The notes below the pieces were generated by a model. The model was not told where the DNA came from. It did no database searches and saw only the letters and a list, made by a program, of their open reading frames with translations. This document shows, piece by piece, positions 51,051 through 59,065 of a stretch of DNA of 64,000 bases. The first letter of the stretch is position 1. Each line of letters begins with the position of its first letter. Position numbers and translations under genes: made by a program. Origin of the DNA: Asaia sp037151935. GTDB lineage: Bacteria; Pseudomonadota; Alphaproteobacteria; Acetobacterales; Acetobacteraceae. The stretch spans positions 682,001-746,000 of the forward strand of contig NZ_CP157575.1 in assembly GCF_051628905.1 (NCBI RefSeq), read 5' to 3'.

Positions 51051-51569
51051 ATGTCCGATACCGCCCAGAACCCGGCACCCGAGCAGGGCAACCCGCCTGC
51101 CCTGCCCCTGTCGGTTAACCTGCAATACACGAAGGATCTCTCTTTCGAGGTTCCGGCAGGCGCCGCAATTTTCGCAACTCTTCGCTCGGCGCCGCAGATC
51201 TCCGTCAATATCGACGTGCAGGCCAACCGCCTTGAAGAAGCGCAGCCGGTTTTCGAAGTCGCTCTGGCCATCCGCGCTGAAGCGACGGAAGCGCCCGAGA
51301 CCGAAGGTGGCCAGCCTGGCCGCACGGTGTTCATCGCCGAACTGACCTACGCCGCCATCGTCACTCTGACCGATGCCCCGGCAGAGCTGGTCGAGCCGAT
51401 CCTGCTCGTCGAGGTGCCACGCCTGATCTTCCCGTATGTGCGTAGCATCATCAGCGACGTGACGCGCGATGGCGGCTTCCCGCCGATCGTGCTGCAGCCG
51501 ATCGATTTCGTTGCCCTCTGGCAGGCCAAGCGCGCTCAGCAGTTCCCCGAGACCGCAGGCAACGCCTAA
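51051..51569 (+). CDS. secB: Protein-export chaperone SecB
   Basis: Chaperone of 172 residues that holds unfolded pre-proteins and hands them to SecA. The N-terminus is Pro/Gln-rich. The hydrophobic groove motifs are LSVNLQYTKDLSFEVP (~20-35) and VARLIFPYVR-like VPRLIFPYVRSIISDVTRDGGFPPIVLQPIDFVALW near the end, which is the SecA-contact signature. Alphaproteobacterial SecB proteins are slightly longer than the enterobacterial one, as here. The ATG at 51051 follows GAGG; a TTG at 51039 would add four residues. It is divergent from the Tim44-like gene and is followed by a 12-bp hairpin. Confidence 0.96.
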   Translation: MSDTAQNPAPEQGNPPALPLSVNLQYTKDLSFEVPAGAAIFATLRSAPQISVNIDVQANRLEEAQPVFEVALAIRAEATEAPETEGGQPGRTVFIAELTYAAIVTLTDAPAELVEPILLVEVPRLIFPYVRSIISDVTRDGGFPPIVLQPIDFVALWQAKRAQQFPETAGNA

Positions 51570-51578
51570 AATTTACTT

Positions 51579-51606
51579 GCACTGCCGAATCCTTATTCGG
51601 CAGTGC
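51579..51606 (+). terminator. Hairpin after secB
   Basis: GCACTGCCGAAT (51579-51590) pairs perfectly with ATTCGGCAGTGC (51595-51606), loop CCTT. No U-run follows on the plus strand, but it is very stable and placed right after the stop codon. Confidence 0.65.
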
Positions 51607-51848
51607 GCCCTATCGGGAAAGGGCTAAGGCCCAATAAAATTGCTTGCCAAGCAGGTCCACTGACCTCTCTGGTCAACCTATTCCTTGTCCCAGACGCTTA
51701 TCACCCGCGATTATGCTGAGGAAACACGTCGCTCCGGTTCGAACTATCCGCCGCATCTCCGTCTTAAGGGGCAGGAAGCATGCTAGGGCTCAGAACCCCC
51801 TTGGTTTTCAGAGGGCGCTTTGATTCAGGCTCTTAAACGAGCCTGAGT
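51607..51848. other. Spacer between secB and IS remnant
   Basis: No gene. A stem TCAGGCTC-ttaaac-GAGCCTGA lies at about 51824-51845, directly before the IS remnant, and could be a leftover of its end. No intact terminal inverted repeat or target duplication was found. Confidence 0.45.
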
Positions 51849-52390
51849 AAGGAACAACCTGCTTAATCCACGGACGAACAGAAGGAGCGTCTGCGTCGCT
51901 TTTTTCCTGAGAGTCACGGCAAACTTCGCGCTAATGACCGCCGCGGAATAAGCGGATTTTTTGTGAGTCGCAATGCTGCGCGCTGGCATGATGTGCCTTA
52001 GAAAAAGGTTCCGTACAAGAAGCTCTACAACCGTTGGAAGCGTTAGGACGATATGAGCATTTTCAGGCGGATGACGGATAGCCTACCCCCCCCCGTGCGC
52101 GAGCGCGGCTCCGGGCCACTGTGATTCATGCGATCTACCTCAAGGCACACCATACGGCTTCAAGCCTGCGGTTAAATAAGCCGTTCGGGCTTCTTATCGA
52201 CTGTGCCGAAAGCGGCATGGACCTGAAACTGCATGCGGCCGATCAAAGTAAACGAGTAGTCAGCACATCAGACAAGCCACCTACGGCGTTAACCGAATGT
52301 GTCAGAACTGTTATGTTTCTGCTGATATTATGCTGCGTAAATACAAATCTCGCCGCCCTCTTCGAAATTGCAATAGAACCCGTAGCTATC
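51849..52390 (+). pseudogene. Decayed IS5-family (IS427-like) transposase
   Basis: Reading from 51849 in one frame gives ERLRRFFPESHGKLRANDRR, then GISGFFVSRNAARWHDVP and LYNRWKR-stop-DDMSIFRRM. This is the N-terminal half of IS5-family (IS427 group) transposases, interrupted by at least two in-frame stops, one of them where the family has Trp. A second block in another frame from 52121 reads IHAIYLKAHHTASSLRLNK and GMDLKLHAADQSKRV, matching the second OrfB region of the same family (DATYLKAHRTASSL and GGMNTKLHAV). The tail ECVRTVMFLLILCC resembles the final membrane-like region. Much of the catalytic middle is missing and frameshifts separate the blocks, so it is a fossil. Base composition here is less GC-rich than in secB. 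Confidence 0.75.
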
Positions 52391-52472
52391 CCATCGAAAC
52401 GCGAAGGTAGGCATCGAAAATCTCATGGCTCAAGATTGGCCCTATTGAGAAAAAGTAATTACCAGGCCAGAG

Positions 52473-53627
52473 TTAGTAATTGACAATATTACCATAGAAA
52501 ACTCCAAGCCGCTCTGCGTAAGCCCTTAGGGTGAATGCCTGCGAACGCGCGTAACCGGCCTCCACGAGCCGGCTTGCGAGTACGTCGTCACTTCCTACTC
52601 TAGAGAGAGCAACCGTGAGAGCCTCGATATCGCATGGATCTACCAAATATGCGGCGCCGCCTGCTATCTCTTCGGTAGCATGCCCTTGGCTAGTGATGAC
52701 AGGGGTACCCAAGGTCATCGCCTCAGCGATCGGCAGCCCGAAGCCTTCAGCAAGAGACGGGAAAAACACGCAACGTGCCTCTAGAATGGCACGAACCAAA
52801 GAGGCACGACTGCACCACGGCAGGATTTGCACGCGTTGAGGAGCTGGATGCTCCGCCAGAGCAGCCAGCTCCTCTTCGGCGCCAAAACCCTGCTTACCGA
52901 TCAGGACAAGGGAACGATGCGACCCGGAAAGACCGTGAGCCCTGATCATGCGACCGATATTTTTGCGCCGCTCGAGAAGACCAAAATAAAGGAAACTGCC
53001 TGGCGGGCATATCACAGCCTCGCGACGCGCCTCGGCAATAAGTGACGGCGAGAAAGATACTGGCTGCGACAGGTTCACCACCTTGTCTGCCGGATAAGCC
53101 AGATGCTCGATGATATCGTCCCGGACTGCATCGGACACTGTTACGATCGCCACAGCGGCATCGCCGCACTGCTTGAGACGACGGTGCGTGCGGCTCGTGC
53201 CCGAACCACACAGATCGGGCTGCAACATAGGTATCAGATCGTGCATCGTCACGACATTCGGGATTCCAGGCCATGTGATCGGGAGAGGGCACGTCCAATG
53301 CATAATTGCAGGCGGCTCGGCGTGGGCGACGTAAAGCGGTCGTTCGCTCAGTCGAAGGCGATCCCTTACCTCTGCGGTGCGATAAAGATCCTGGCCACTA
53401 AACCCATCATCGGCGCTCTCGAGCAAGCACTGAGAATGTAGGCTTCGGGCCACTCTGAAAAGACGCCTGCTCAGGGAATGATTATGGACTGTCTGATCTG
53501 CATTATCGTGCAGCCATTTCGGCGATAGACCAACCAGATGACACGCCTCGAAGAGTAACATAGCGTAGGTCGCGATTCCCGTACCGCCGGGGCGTCCCGT
53601 ATTGCGAGTATCGATTCCTAGATCCAT
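52473..53627 (-). CDS. GT4 family glycosyltransferase (surface polysaccharide)
   Basis: Retaining glycosyltransferase of 384 residues with the GT-B fold. It opens LGIDTRNTGRPGGTGIATYAMLL, typical of mannosyl/rhamnosyl transferases. MHDLIPMLQPD appears in the first Rossmann half, and the second half has LYFGLLERRKNIGRMIRAH (~215-233) and the nucleotide-sugar motif FPSLAEGFGLPIAEAMTLGTPVITS (~285-310), which holds the E-x7-E pair (EGFGLPIAE). The donor sugar is not readable. It lies two bases downstream of the hydroxylase gene on the same strand, so they form an operon. It is the gene closest to the IS remnant. Confidence 0.9.
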   Translation of the reverse strand: MDLGIDTRNTGRPGGTGIATYAMLLFEACHLVGLSPKWLHDNADQTVHNHSLSRRLFRVARSLHSQCLLESADDGFSGQDLYRTAEVRDRLRLSERPLYVAHAEPPAIMHWTCPLPITWPGIPNVVTMHDLIPMLQPDLCGSGTSRTHRRLKQCGDAAVAIVTVSDAVRDDIIEHLAYPADKVVNLSQPVSFSPSLIAEARREAVICPPGSFLYFGLLERRKNIGRMIRAHGLSGSHRSLVLIGKQGFGAEEELAALAEHPAPQRVQILPWCSRASLVRAILEARCVFFPSLAEGFGLPIAEAMTLGTPVITSQGHATEEIAGGAAYLVDPCDIEALTVALSRVGSDDVLASRLVEAGYARSQAFTLRAYAERLGVFYGNIVNY

Positions 53628-53629
53628 TT

Positions 53630-54211
53630 TCAGGACGAGCGACGGGACTTCGTGTGAAAAATAGAGTCCCAGAACGTCGTGCTGACCGCAAAATTCTTAT
53701 CCGGCACTGAATAATGATGGATGAGATGATGTCGCTTCAGGCGGAGAAAAGGACTCCAAGTGAGACCCCATTGGTGGCAAGCATAGTGTACGAGATCGTA
53801 GAACACGTATCCCACGAGGAACCCGCCGAAATAAGCTGTGCTCGCCTTCCCCGCTAACGCGTGCGAAGCCCACCAAAGCAGAACCGCAATCGGTATCGTC
53901 ACAATTAGCGGCATCATATTTCGCAGCTTGTCCTTCGGCAACTCATGATGATTACCGTGGATCAGAAAGACGAATTTCCGTCCAAACTCAGACGAAAATT
54001 TAAAATGAAACAGGAAACGATGAGCCAAGTACTCTGTGAGTGTCCAGACAAGAAAACCGACGACATAGGCGCACACAAGTTGGCCAAATGATTGAGGCAG
54101 ACAGTCGATAAACAGGATGACGATGAAGCTAGTCCAGACCGGCACATAGACATAGATCGGCATATACGTCAGAGACTCGAGCCAAGCGTTTTTGAACAGC
54201 CTAACGGTCAT
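53630..54211 (-). CDS. Fatty-acid-hydroxylase/sterol-desaturase superfamily protein
   Basis: Di-iron membrane oxygenase-like protein of 193 residues with about four transmembrane helices. The histidine boxes are complete: H64-x4-H69 in LAHRFLFHF, H85-x2-HH in IHGNHHE, H142-x3-H146 in VHYACHQ and HHLIHH at 161-166. Its length and box spacing are closest to fatty-acid 2-hydroxylases (Scs7/FA2H-like), which add OH at C2 of acyl chains of sphingolipids or lipid A. Acetic acid bacteria do contain 2-hydroxy fatty acids. In this operon it may modify the lipid anchor of a surface polysaccharide, but that is inference. The start is the ATG at 54211. Confidence 0.87.
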   Translation of the reverse strand: MTVRLFKNAWLESLTYMPIYVYVPVWTSFIVILFIDCLPQSFGQLVCAYVVGFLVWTLTEYLAHRFLFHFKFSSEFGRKFVFLIHGNHHELPKDKLRNMMPLIVTIPIAVLLWWASHALAGKASTAYFGGFLVGYVFYDLVHYACHQWGLTWSPFLRLKRHHLIHHYSVPDKNFAVSTTFWDSIFHTKSRRSS

Positions 54212-54902
54212 GCATAGATCCCTTTTGCGACGCGTCTCTCCTCAATGGAACAGCTTTCTCATCTTGACCGCGAATTAACACAGCATCGTTGATTCCGCAG
54301 CTCGAAGCAACCGTCAACAAGACGATCGACAGCGCAACGAACAGGAACTTGACGAAAAATTAGCAGAATGCGCGGCGAAACGAGAACTGCGTTTCTCAGT
54401 GTTACGTAGCGTTTCGAGGTGATGTCCTGAAGATAGCGCGACGGAACACGAGAAGTCAGTTCCACTTTTTATGAACGCGAAATATCGAGAAAGTCAGCTG
54501 TCTGTAGCCAGACCGGATCGACGATCTTCCCACAGCTGTTATCATCAAGACCAGGCGACTTGACGAACTGGTTGACTTAAAAACGATCTTTAGCGCCAGA
54601 GATCTTGACTCACGTCAACGCAGGATGACGGACGTTCCGATGCATAACCTGTGGTGAAGCGTTGTGATAAACTCACCATTTATCCTGGCACCGTCCCTAA
54701 TCACGGTTTTTATTTCTCAGGTTTAGCAGAAGAATCGCTGATCCTTCCTAGGAGATGGCAAATGCCCCTTGATTGCGATGATTTAGGTTAGAAGGGAAAG
54801 TAGAAAGGCTTTTTGACAAAACGGCTTATGCTTGAAATCGAGTGGCGGGCTATCAGGCAAACCTGTCTACGCTCAATCTGATAGCGAAGGTAATGATATT
54901 AC
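54212..54902. other. Large gene-free region between divergent operons
   Basis: About 690 bases separate the hydroxylase (minus) and the phosphomannomutase gene (plus). It is visibly AT-richer than the flanks and contains short open frames without similarity. A TTGACA is at 54813-54818, but no good -10 box is placed 16-18 bases downstream. GAAGG lies about 12 bases before the phosphomannomutase ATG. Both operon promoters probably lie here. Confidence 0.55.
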
Positions 54903-56375
54903 ATGAAGATTGCTGAATGGATGGCTCGATCCGGTGTTGCCTTTGGCACCAGTGGCGCTCGAGGCCTCGTCACGGCGATGACAGACGCGGTCTGTTACGC
55001 GTGTACGGTTGGCTATCTAAAGCACCTGCGCTCGGTTGGAGAATTCGCGCCTGGCGTTGCTGTAGCCATCGCAGGAGATTTGCGCCCTAGCACGCCTCGC
55101 ATTATGCGCGCCTGCGTCGCGGCGGTGATCCAGATGAAGGGTGAGGCAGTTCTCTGCGGTCAGGCTCCAACGCCCGCCTTGTGTAGCCATGCTTTTGCCC
55201 AAGGCATTCCTTCTCTTATGGTGACCGGCAGTCATATTCCATCTGACCGCAACGGCATCAAATTCAACCGCGCCCATGGTGAGTTTCTCAAATCCGACGA
55301 AACGGCGATGCGCGAGCAGGACGTCGATCTACCGGCAGGATGGTTCGATACTGCTGGAGCCCTGATTACCGATATCGATCTCCCTGAGACGTTCGACGTC
55401 GTACCGGACTACATCACGCGCTACACCGACTTTTTCGGGTCCGAAGCGCTCTCTGGCCTCAAACTGGGCATTTATCAGCATTCGGCTGTTGGGCGAGACG
55501 TCCTGACGCAAATCGTTACGGCACTTGGTGGTCTTGCATTACCCTTGGGGCGTTCGGACATCTTTATTCCGGTCGACACCGAAGCCGTGCGCCCGGAGGA
55601 CGAGACACTCGCGCACGGATGGAGTGCAGAACACGCGCTCGACGCCATTCTAACCACGGACGGCGACTCAGATCGCCCGCTACTTGCGGATGAAGGTGGA
55701 AACTGGCTGCGGGGCGATGTCCTTGGTATCATTACCGCGCAATTCTTGGGTGCAGCCGCAGTCACAACACCGGTGAGCAGCAACACAGCTCTTGAAAAAT
55801 CCGGGTTCGCTCAGGAAGTTCATCGCACGCGAATCGGCTCGCCGTTTGTAGTGGAGAGCATGACGCAAGCTGCACTCAAAGGCGTGGTTCCCTCAGTTGG
55901 ATACGAGGCGAATGGTGGGTTTCTGCTTGCTAGTCCAGTGACACTCGAAGGGCGCACGATACCCTCCTTGCCGACACGAGATGCAGTTCTTCCCATGCTG
56001 TGTGCCTTGGTAAGCGCGCGTCAGTCCGGTAGCACACTTAGTGCTCTGATACGCAAATTACCGCCCCGCTTCACTATGAGCGACCGCCTCGCGGAAATTC
56101 CGACAGTTATAAGCCAGGCAGCGATCGAAAAACTTCGTTCCGCTCCTGAAAAAGTCGCGGAATCCTTGGGCTTTCTGACCGCCTGCGGCCCTTTGTCACA
56201 TGTCGATGAGACGGACGGTGTGCGCATGACTTTCAAAAGTGGCGAAAATATTCATCTGCGCCCATCGGGCAACGCCCCCGAACTACGCATCTATGTCGAA
56301 GCAGATACTCAAGAGCGCGCAGAGCTCTTGCTGGCTACCGGACTTGCTGCCGTAAGTTCGTGGAAACGAGGCTGA
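54903..56375 (+). CDS. Phosphomannomutase/phosphoglucomutase family enzyme
   Basis: Alpha-D-phosphohexomutase of 490 residues. It isomerises mannose-6-P to mannose-1-P, or glucose-6-P to glucose-1-P, for nucleotide-sugar supply. The four loops are present: the phosphoserine in VTGSHIPSDRNGIKF (~108-122; the family norm TASHNP is here TGSHIP), the metal site TTDGDSDRPLL (~252-262), the sugar loop VGYEANGGFLL (~340-350) and the phosphate loop RPSGNAPELRI (~461-471). The TGSHIP/GYEANGGFLL variants occur in a branch found in capsule clusters. It is convergent with the glycosyltransferase at 56397; a perfect hairpin spans the join. It probably feeds a mannose or glucose nucleotide to the island's glycosyltransferases. 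Confidence 0.92.
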   Translation: MKIAEWMARSGVAFGTSGARGLVTAMTDAVCYACTVGYLKHLRSVGEFAPGVAVAIAGDLRPSTPRIMRACVAAVIQMKGEAVLCGQAPTPALCSHAFAQGIPSLMVTGSHIPSDRNGIKFNRAHGEFLKSDETAMREQDVDLPAGWFDTAGALITDIDLPETFDVVPDYITRYTDFFGSEALSGLKLGIYQHSAVGRDVLTQIVTALGGLALPLGRSDIFIPVDTEAVRPEDETLAHGWSAEHALDAILTTDGDSDRPLLADEGGNWLRGDVLGIITAQFLGAAAVTTPVSSNTALEKSGFAQEVHRTRIGSPFVVESMTQAALKGVVPSVGYEANGGFLLASPVTLEGRTIPSLPTRDAVLPMLCALVSARQSGSTLSALIRKLPPRFTMSDRLAEIPTVISQAAIEKLRSAPEKVAESLGFLTACGPLSHVDETDGVRMTFKSGENIHLRPSGNAPELRIYVEADTQERAELLLATGLAAVSSWKRG

Positions 56376-56386
56376 TCTCCGGGAAC

Positions 56387-56410
56387 ATCCGGGCCGTCAC
56401 CGGCCCGGAT
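56387..56410. terminator. Perfect hairpin between convergent genes
   Basis: ATCCGGGCCG (56387-56396) pairs with CGGCCCGGAT (56401-56410), loop TCAC. It spans the 21-base gap and the last codons of the minus-strand gene. It is symmetric and may stop both transcripts, though no U-runs are present. Confidence 0.6.
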
Positions 56411-57671
56411 GACTCTGGGCAGCGAAGCTTTCTATATGATCAAGAGCCATCCCGACGCTGTTTGGCCAATCGACAACGAGACTGGGAGCGGTTGAGACGG
56501 AAGATCGAGCTTTTTCGACCGTCTTCTTCGATAATGCTTCGATCTGCCGCATCCAAGTCAGACCATCGAGCGGATCGATATAGCGGGCCACGTCGCCACC
56601 AATTTCGCGGAAGACAGGAATATCGGAGCACAACACCGGTGTACCGAGCGCAAGAGCCTCCGCCAAAGGTAGCCCAAAACCCTCCGTGAATGAGGGAAAC
56701 AACAACGCGCGAGCTCCGCGCAACAGCCTAACAACCTCGGTGTCGGACAACGCATTATGCTCTTGCACGTAGCCCTGCAGGCTAGGGCAACGTTCGAGCA
56801 TATCCAGAACCTGCTCATTTTCCCAACCGCGCTTGCCAATAATGATCAGCCTCGGCGCCGTATCCCCATGGGTTTCAATGAGACGCCGCCAGATATTGAG
56901 CAGAAGAAGGTGATTTTTCCTTGCCTCGATCGTACTCAGATAAATGAAGTAAGGCCTCTCGGTTGCCTCTCCGCGCATCTCTGCTGCCGAAACCTCACTT
57001 TCGAAGGCTTTGAGATGAACACCATGCGGCACCGACCAGACGGGCAGACTCTCTCTGTCCGTTAAATCGACATAGCGCTCCAGTGAAGCACGCACCGCGC
57101 GTGAGGGAGTCAGAATTGCATCCGCATAACGCAGAACAGTGTCGATACGACGCTTGTGACGCGCGGGCTCTCGCGGCCGCGAATATTCAGGATATTCCAG
57201 TGGGATCAAATCATGCACCATCGGCACGAATAACGTGCCCGGTCGACGCTTGATTGCCGTCTCGATCACCGCAGGCCTGACAAGATGATGATGGGAGACG
57301 TGAAGGTAGACACGGGCTTGAGATGCCGCAGGTTGCCTTGCATCTCTTCGCGCCAATTTAGGCATAAGGATGCGACTCTGAAGACGTGCGGCCAGTCGCG
57401 ACACCGCCGTCTCAGTACTTGTTCCTCGGTCCCAAAAAGCGCCTATCGAAACGATAAATTCAGCAGCAGCAGCGAATGGCACCGCTGAAAATCGCCCCAA
57501 TGGATGCATCGCCGCAAATTCGAGCCGTTCCGGCGCTTCTCGAAGCAGGTAGCGAGCATATTCCAGCTCCACTCGGTCAATTCCCGTTGGGACCAAGGCT
57601 TTGGCCCGCGACAACAACCTGGAAATATCGAGCGTATAGAAAGGCCTCATCGGCGCCAAAAAAGAGCTCAT
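56397..57671 (-). CDS. GT4 family glycosyltransferase (Kps-like island)
   Basis: Glycosyltransferase of 424 residues, GT-B fold. The first half has PTGIDRVELEYARYLL and VPMVHDLIPLEYPEY; the second has YFIYLSTIEARKNHLLLLNIWR and LLFPSFTEGFGLPLAEALALGTPVLCSD (~340-367), which contains the E-x7-E motif. It resembles WbdB/mannosyl transferases of O-antigen and capsule clusters. Its start overlaps the kpsS stop by four bases, so the kpsC-kpsS-glycosyltransferase set is one operon, and it probably builds on the Kdo linker. The donor is unknown. The nearby phosphomannomutase makes GDP-mannose a candidate. Confidence 0.9.
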   Translation of the reverse strand: MSSFLAPMRPFYTLDISRLLSRAKALVPTGIDRVELEYARYLLREAPERLEFAAMHPLGRFSAVPFAAAAEFIVSIGAFWDRGTSTETAVSRLAARLQSRILMPKLARRDARQPAASQARVYLHVSHHHLVRPAVIETAIKRRPGTLFVPMVHDLIPLEYPEYSRPREPARHKRRIDTVLRYADAILTPSRAVRASLERYVDLTDRESLPVWSVPHGVHLKAFESEVSAAEMRGEATERPYFIYLSTIEARKNHLLLLNIWRRLIETHGDTAPRLIIIGKRGWENEQVLDMLERCPSLQGYVQEHNALSDTEVVRLLRGARALLFPSFTEGFGLPLAEALALGTPVLCSDIPVFREIGGDVARYIDPLDGLTWMRQIEALSKKTVEKARSSVSTAPSLVVDWPNSVGMALDHIESFAAQSHPGR

Positions 57672-59065
57672 GTCGATAACTGTCGCGTGACCGGGATGAC
57701 ATTCTTCAACTGGCTGGGATTATGCGCAAGCTCGCGTCTGAGCGCTTCTCTACGTTGCATTTCAGCGCGTGAGGCCGCAGCAAAATCAAGCGGGCTATGA
57801 TTCGTTAAACGCTCTATTGCGCTGTCGACGAGTTTATCGATCCCCTCGCCCGAAAAGAATCCCCCTGGGATCAGGCAGCGATCAATGAGTACACGACGAT
57901 AGGCGGCAAAAATGTTACGATCAGGCTCTCCCGGATCGCCCCAGAACTCCTCCAGTGTACCCTGAAAAGTAATTCCTGGCAGGCTATAAACCGCGTCACC
58001 CAAAGTGATGACTGGCTTCCCCTCCGCCAAAGCCAGGGTGCCGGTCGTGCTGTTGATCGTGATAACCCCCATCGCACCACGCACGAGCTCAGCTATGTCG
58101 CCGGTTTCGAAGTAATCTACCCGATCCGCCACACCATAGGCCGCCGCCTGTAAGGCAACCTCGTTCCGCCAGTTGCGGATATTGTTATCAAGCGGATGCT
58201 CCTTGATGGCCAGACGTAAGCCATGCGGGGCGTGCGCGGCAAATGAGGCAATAACCGCGCGGATGGCCTCCGCCATGCCGCTAAAGCTGGAATGCAAACG
58301 TACCTGCGCATCCGCATCCAATTGTAGCGGGAATAGCATGAACGGCACATCCGCCTGCCTCAGCTTGTCCAATGTATCCTTTGTTCGCTGAGCCCGCTCT
58401 TTTTTTGCAAGAAGCTTGCGAAGCCATCCCATCCCTTCCGTCAGGGGATGCCAAGGCCGGTAATTGTCCCAGTGTCTGTAATACCAGCGTGAGAGAAGAT
58501 CAGCCGTATTATAGGCGAGTCCCTGTAGCGCTCTCGTCCTGAATGACGATGGCACTGGGTGATGATCAGGCGCGGGTGGAAGCTCCCGCGCTCGCTGCAA
58601 ATAATATTGAGGGTCTCTGGGAAGGCTGGAATTGCCGTTGACACCACCCAGCTCCAGCGTCACCCAATCGGGCCGGATGTAGCCTTCTTCGAAAACATGC
58701 ACTGGGATATGCAAGCGACTGCACACGGCTATCGCGGCACTATGCAACGGGCGACAATCCCCGAAGAGCAATACGTCCGTGATCTCTCGTGTGGCAATAA
58801 TCTGCGCCAGCGCATCGGGCCACTCATTGGGCCGCCCCGTGAAGTCAATTCCATTAGGCAAACGCCAGAACAAACGGTCTCCGCCGTTGAAATTGACCTT
58901 CCACACGCCGTACCCATCGTCGCGTAGCGCCTTGCCGATCTTCCCAAAAAACGGTCCCATCAATCCTTGCAGGAGAAGGACATTGCGCTGAACACGCGGC
59001 GTAGCCTCTTGTTCAGACACTTTGGGCAATTTCTCGGCGCTCTGCACAATCTCAGTCTCGTTCAC
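57668..59065 (-). CDS. kpsS: Capsule polysaccharide biosynthesis protein KpsS-like (beta-Kdo transferase)
   Basis: Soluble transferase of 465 residues of the Capsule_synth (KpsS/LipB) family. KpsS adds the first beta-linked Kdo to lyso-phosphatidylglycerol, starting the linker of ABC-exported capsules. The signatures are VLLLQGLMGPFFGKIGKALRDDGYGVWKVNFNGGDRLFW (~28-66) and VFEEGYIRPDWVTLELGGVNG (~123-143). The donor side reads AIKEHPLDN (HP motif) and INSTTGTLALAEGKPVITLGDAVY (~345-368). The gene lies one base after kpsC and overlaps the next glycosyltransferase by four bases. Kps-type capsule genes are not common knowledge for acetic acid bacteria, but relatives with GT genes exist. The family is clear; linkage to a capsule is inferred. 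Confidence 0.88.
   Translation of the reverse strand: MNETEIVQSAEKLPKVSEQEATPRVQRNVLLLQGLMGPFFGKIGKALRDDGYGVWKVNFNGGDRLFWRLPNGIDFTGRPNEWPDALAQIIATREITDVLLFGDCRPLHSAAIAVCSRLHIPVHVFEEGYIRPDWVTLELGGVNGNSSLPRDPQYYLQRARELPPAPDHHPVPSSFRTRALQGLAYNTADLLSRWYYRHWDNYRPWHPLTEGMGWLRKLLAKKERAQRTKDTLDKLRQADVPFMLFPLQLDADAQVRLHSSFSGMAEAIRAVIASFAAHAPHGLRLAIKEHPLDNNIRNWRNEVALQAAAYGVADRVDYFETGDIAELVRGAMGVITINSTTGTLALAEGKPVITLGDAVYSLPGITFQGTLEEFWGDPGEPDRNIFAAYRRVLIDRCLIPGGFFSGEGIDKLVDSAIERLTNHSPLDFAAASRAEMQRREALRRELAHNPSQLKNVIPVTRQLST

Noticed and set aside
52085..52094. Run of C inside the IS fossil
   Set aside because: It probably reflects slippage in decayed sequence and not a regulatory feature; it may also be a sequencing weak point.
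54813..54841. TTGACA as promoter of the phosphomannomutase gene
   Set aside because: No acceptable -10 hexamer lies at 16-18 bases downstream.
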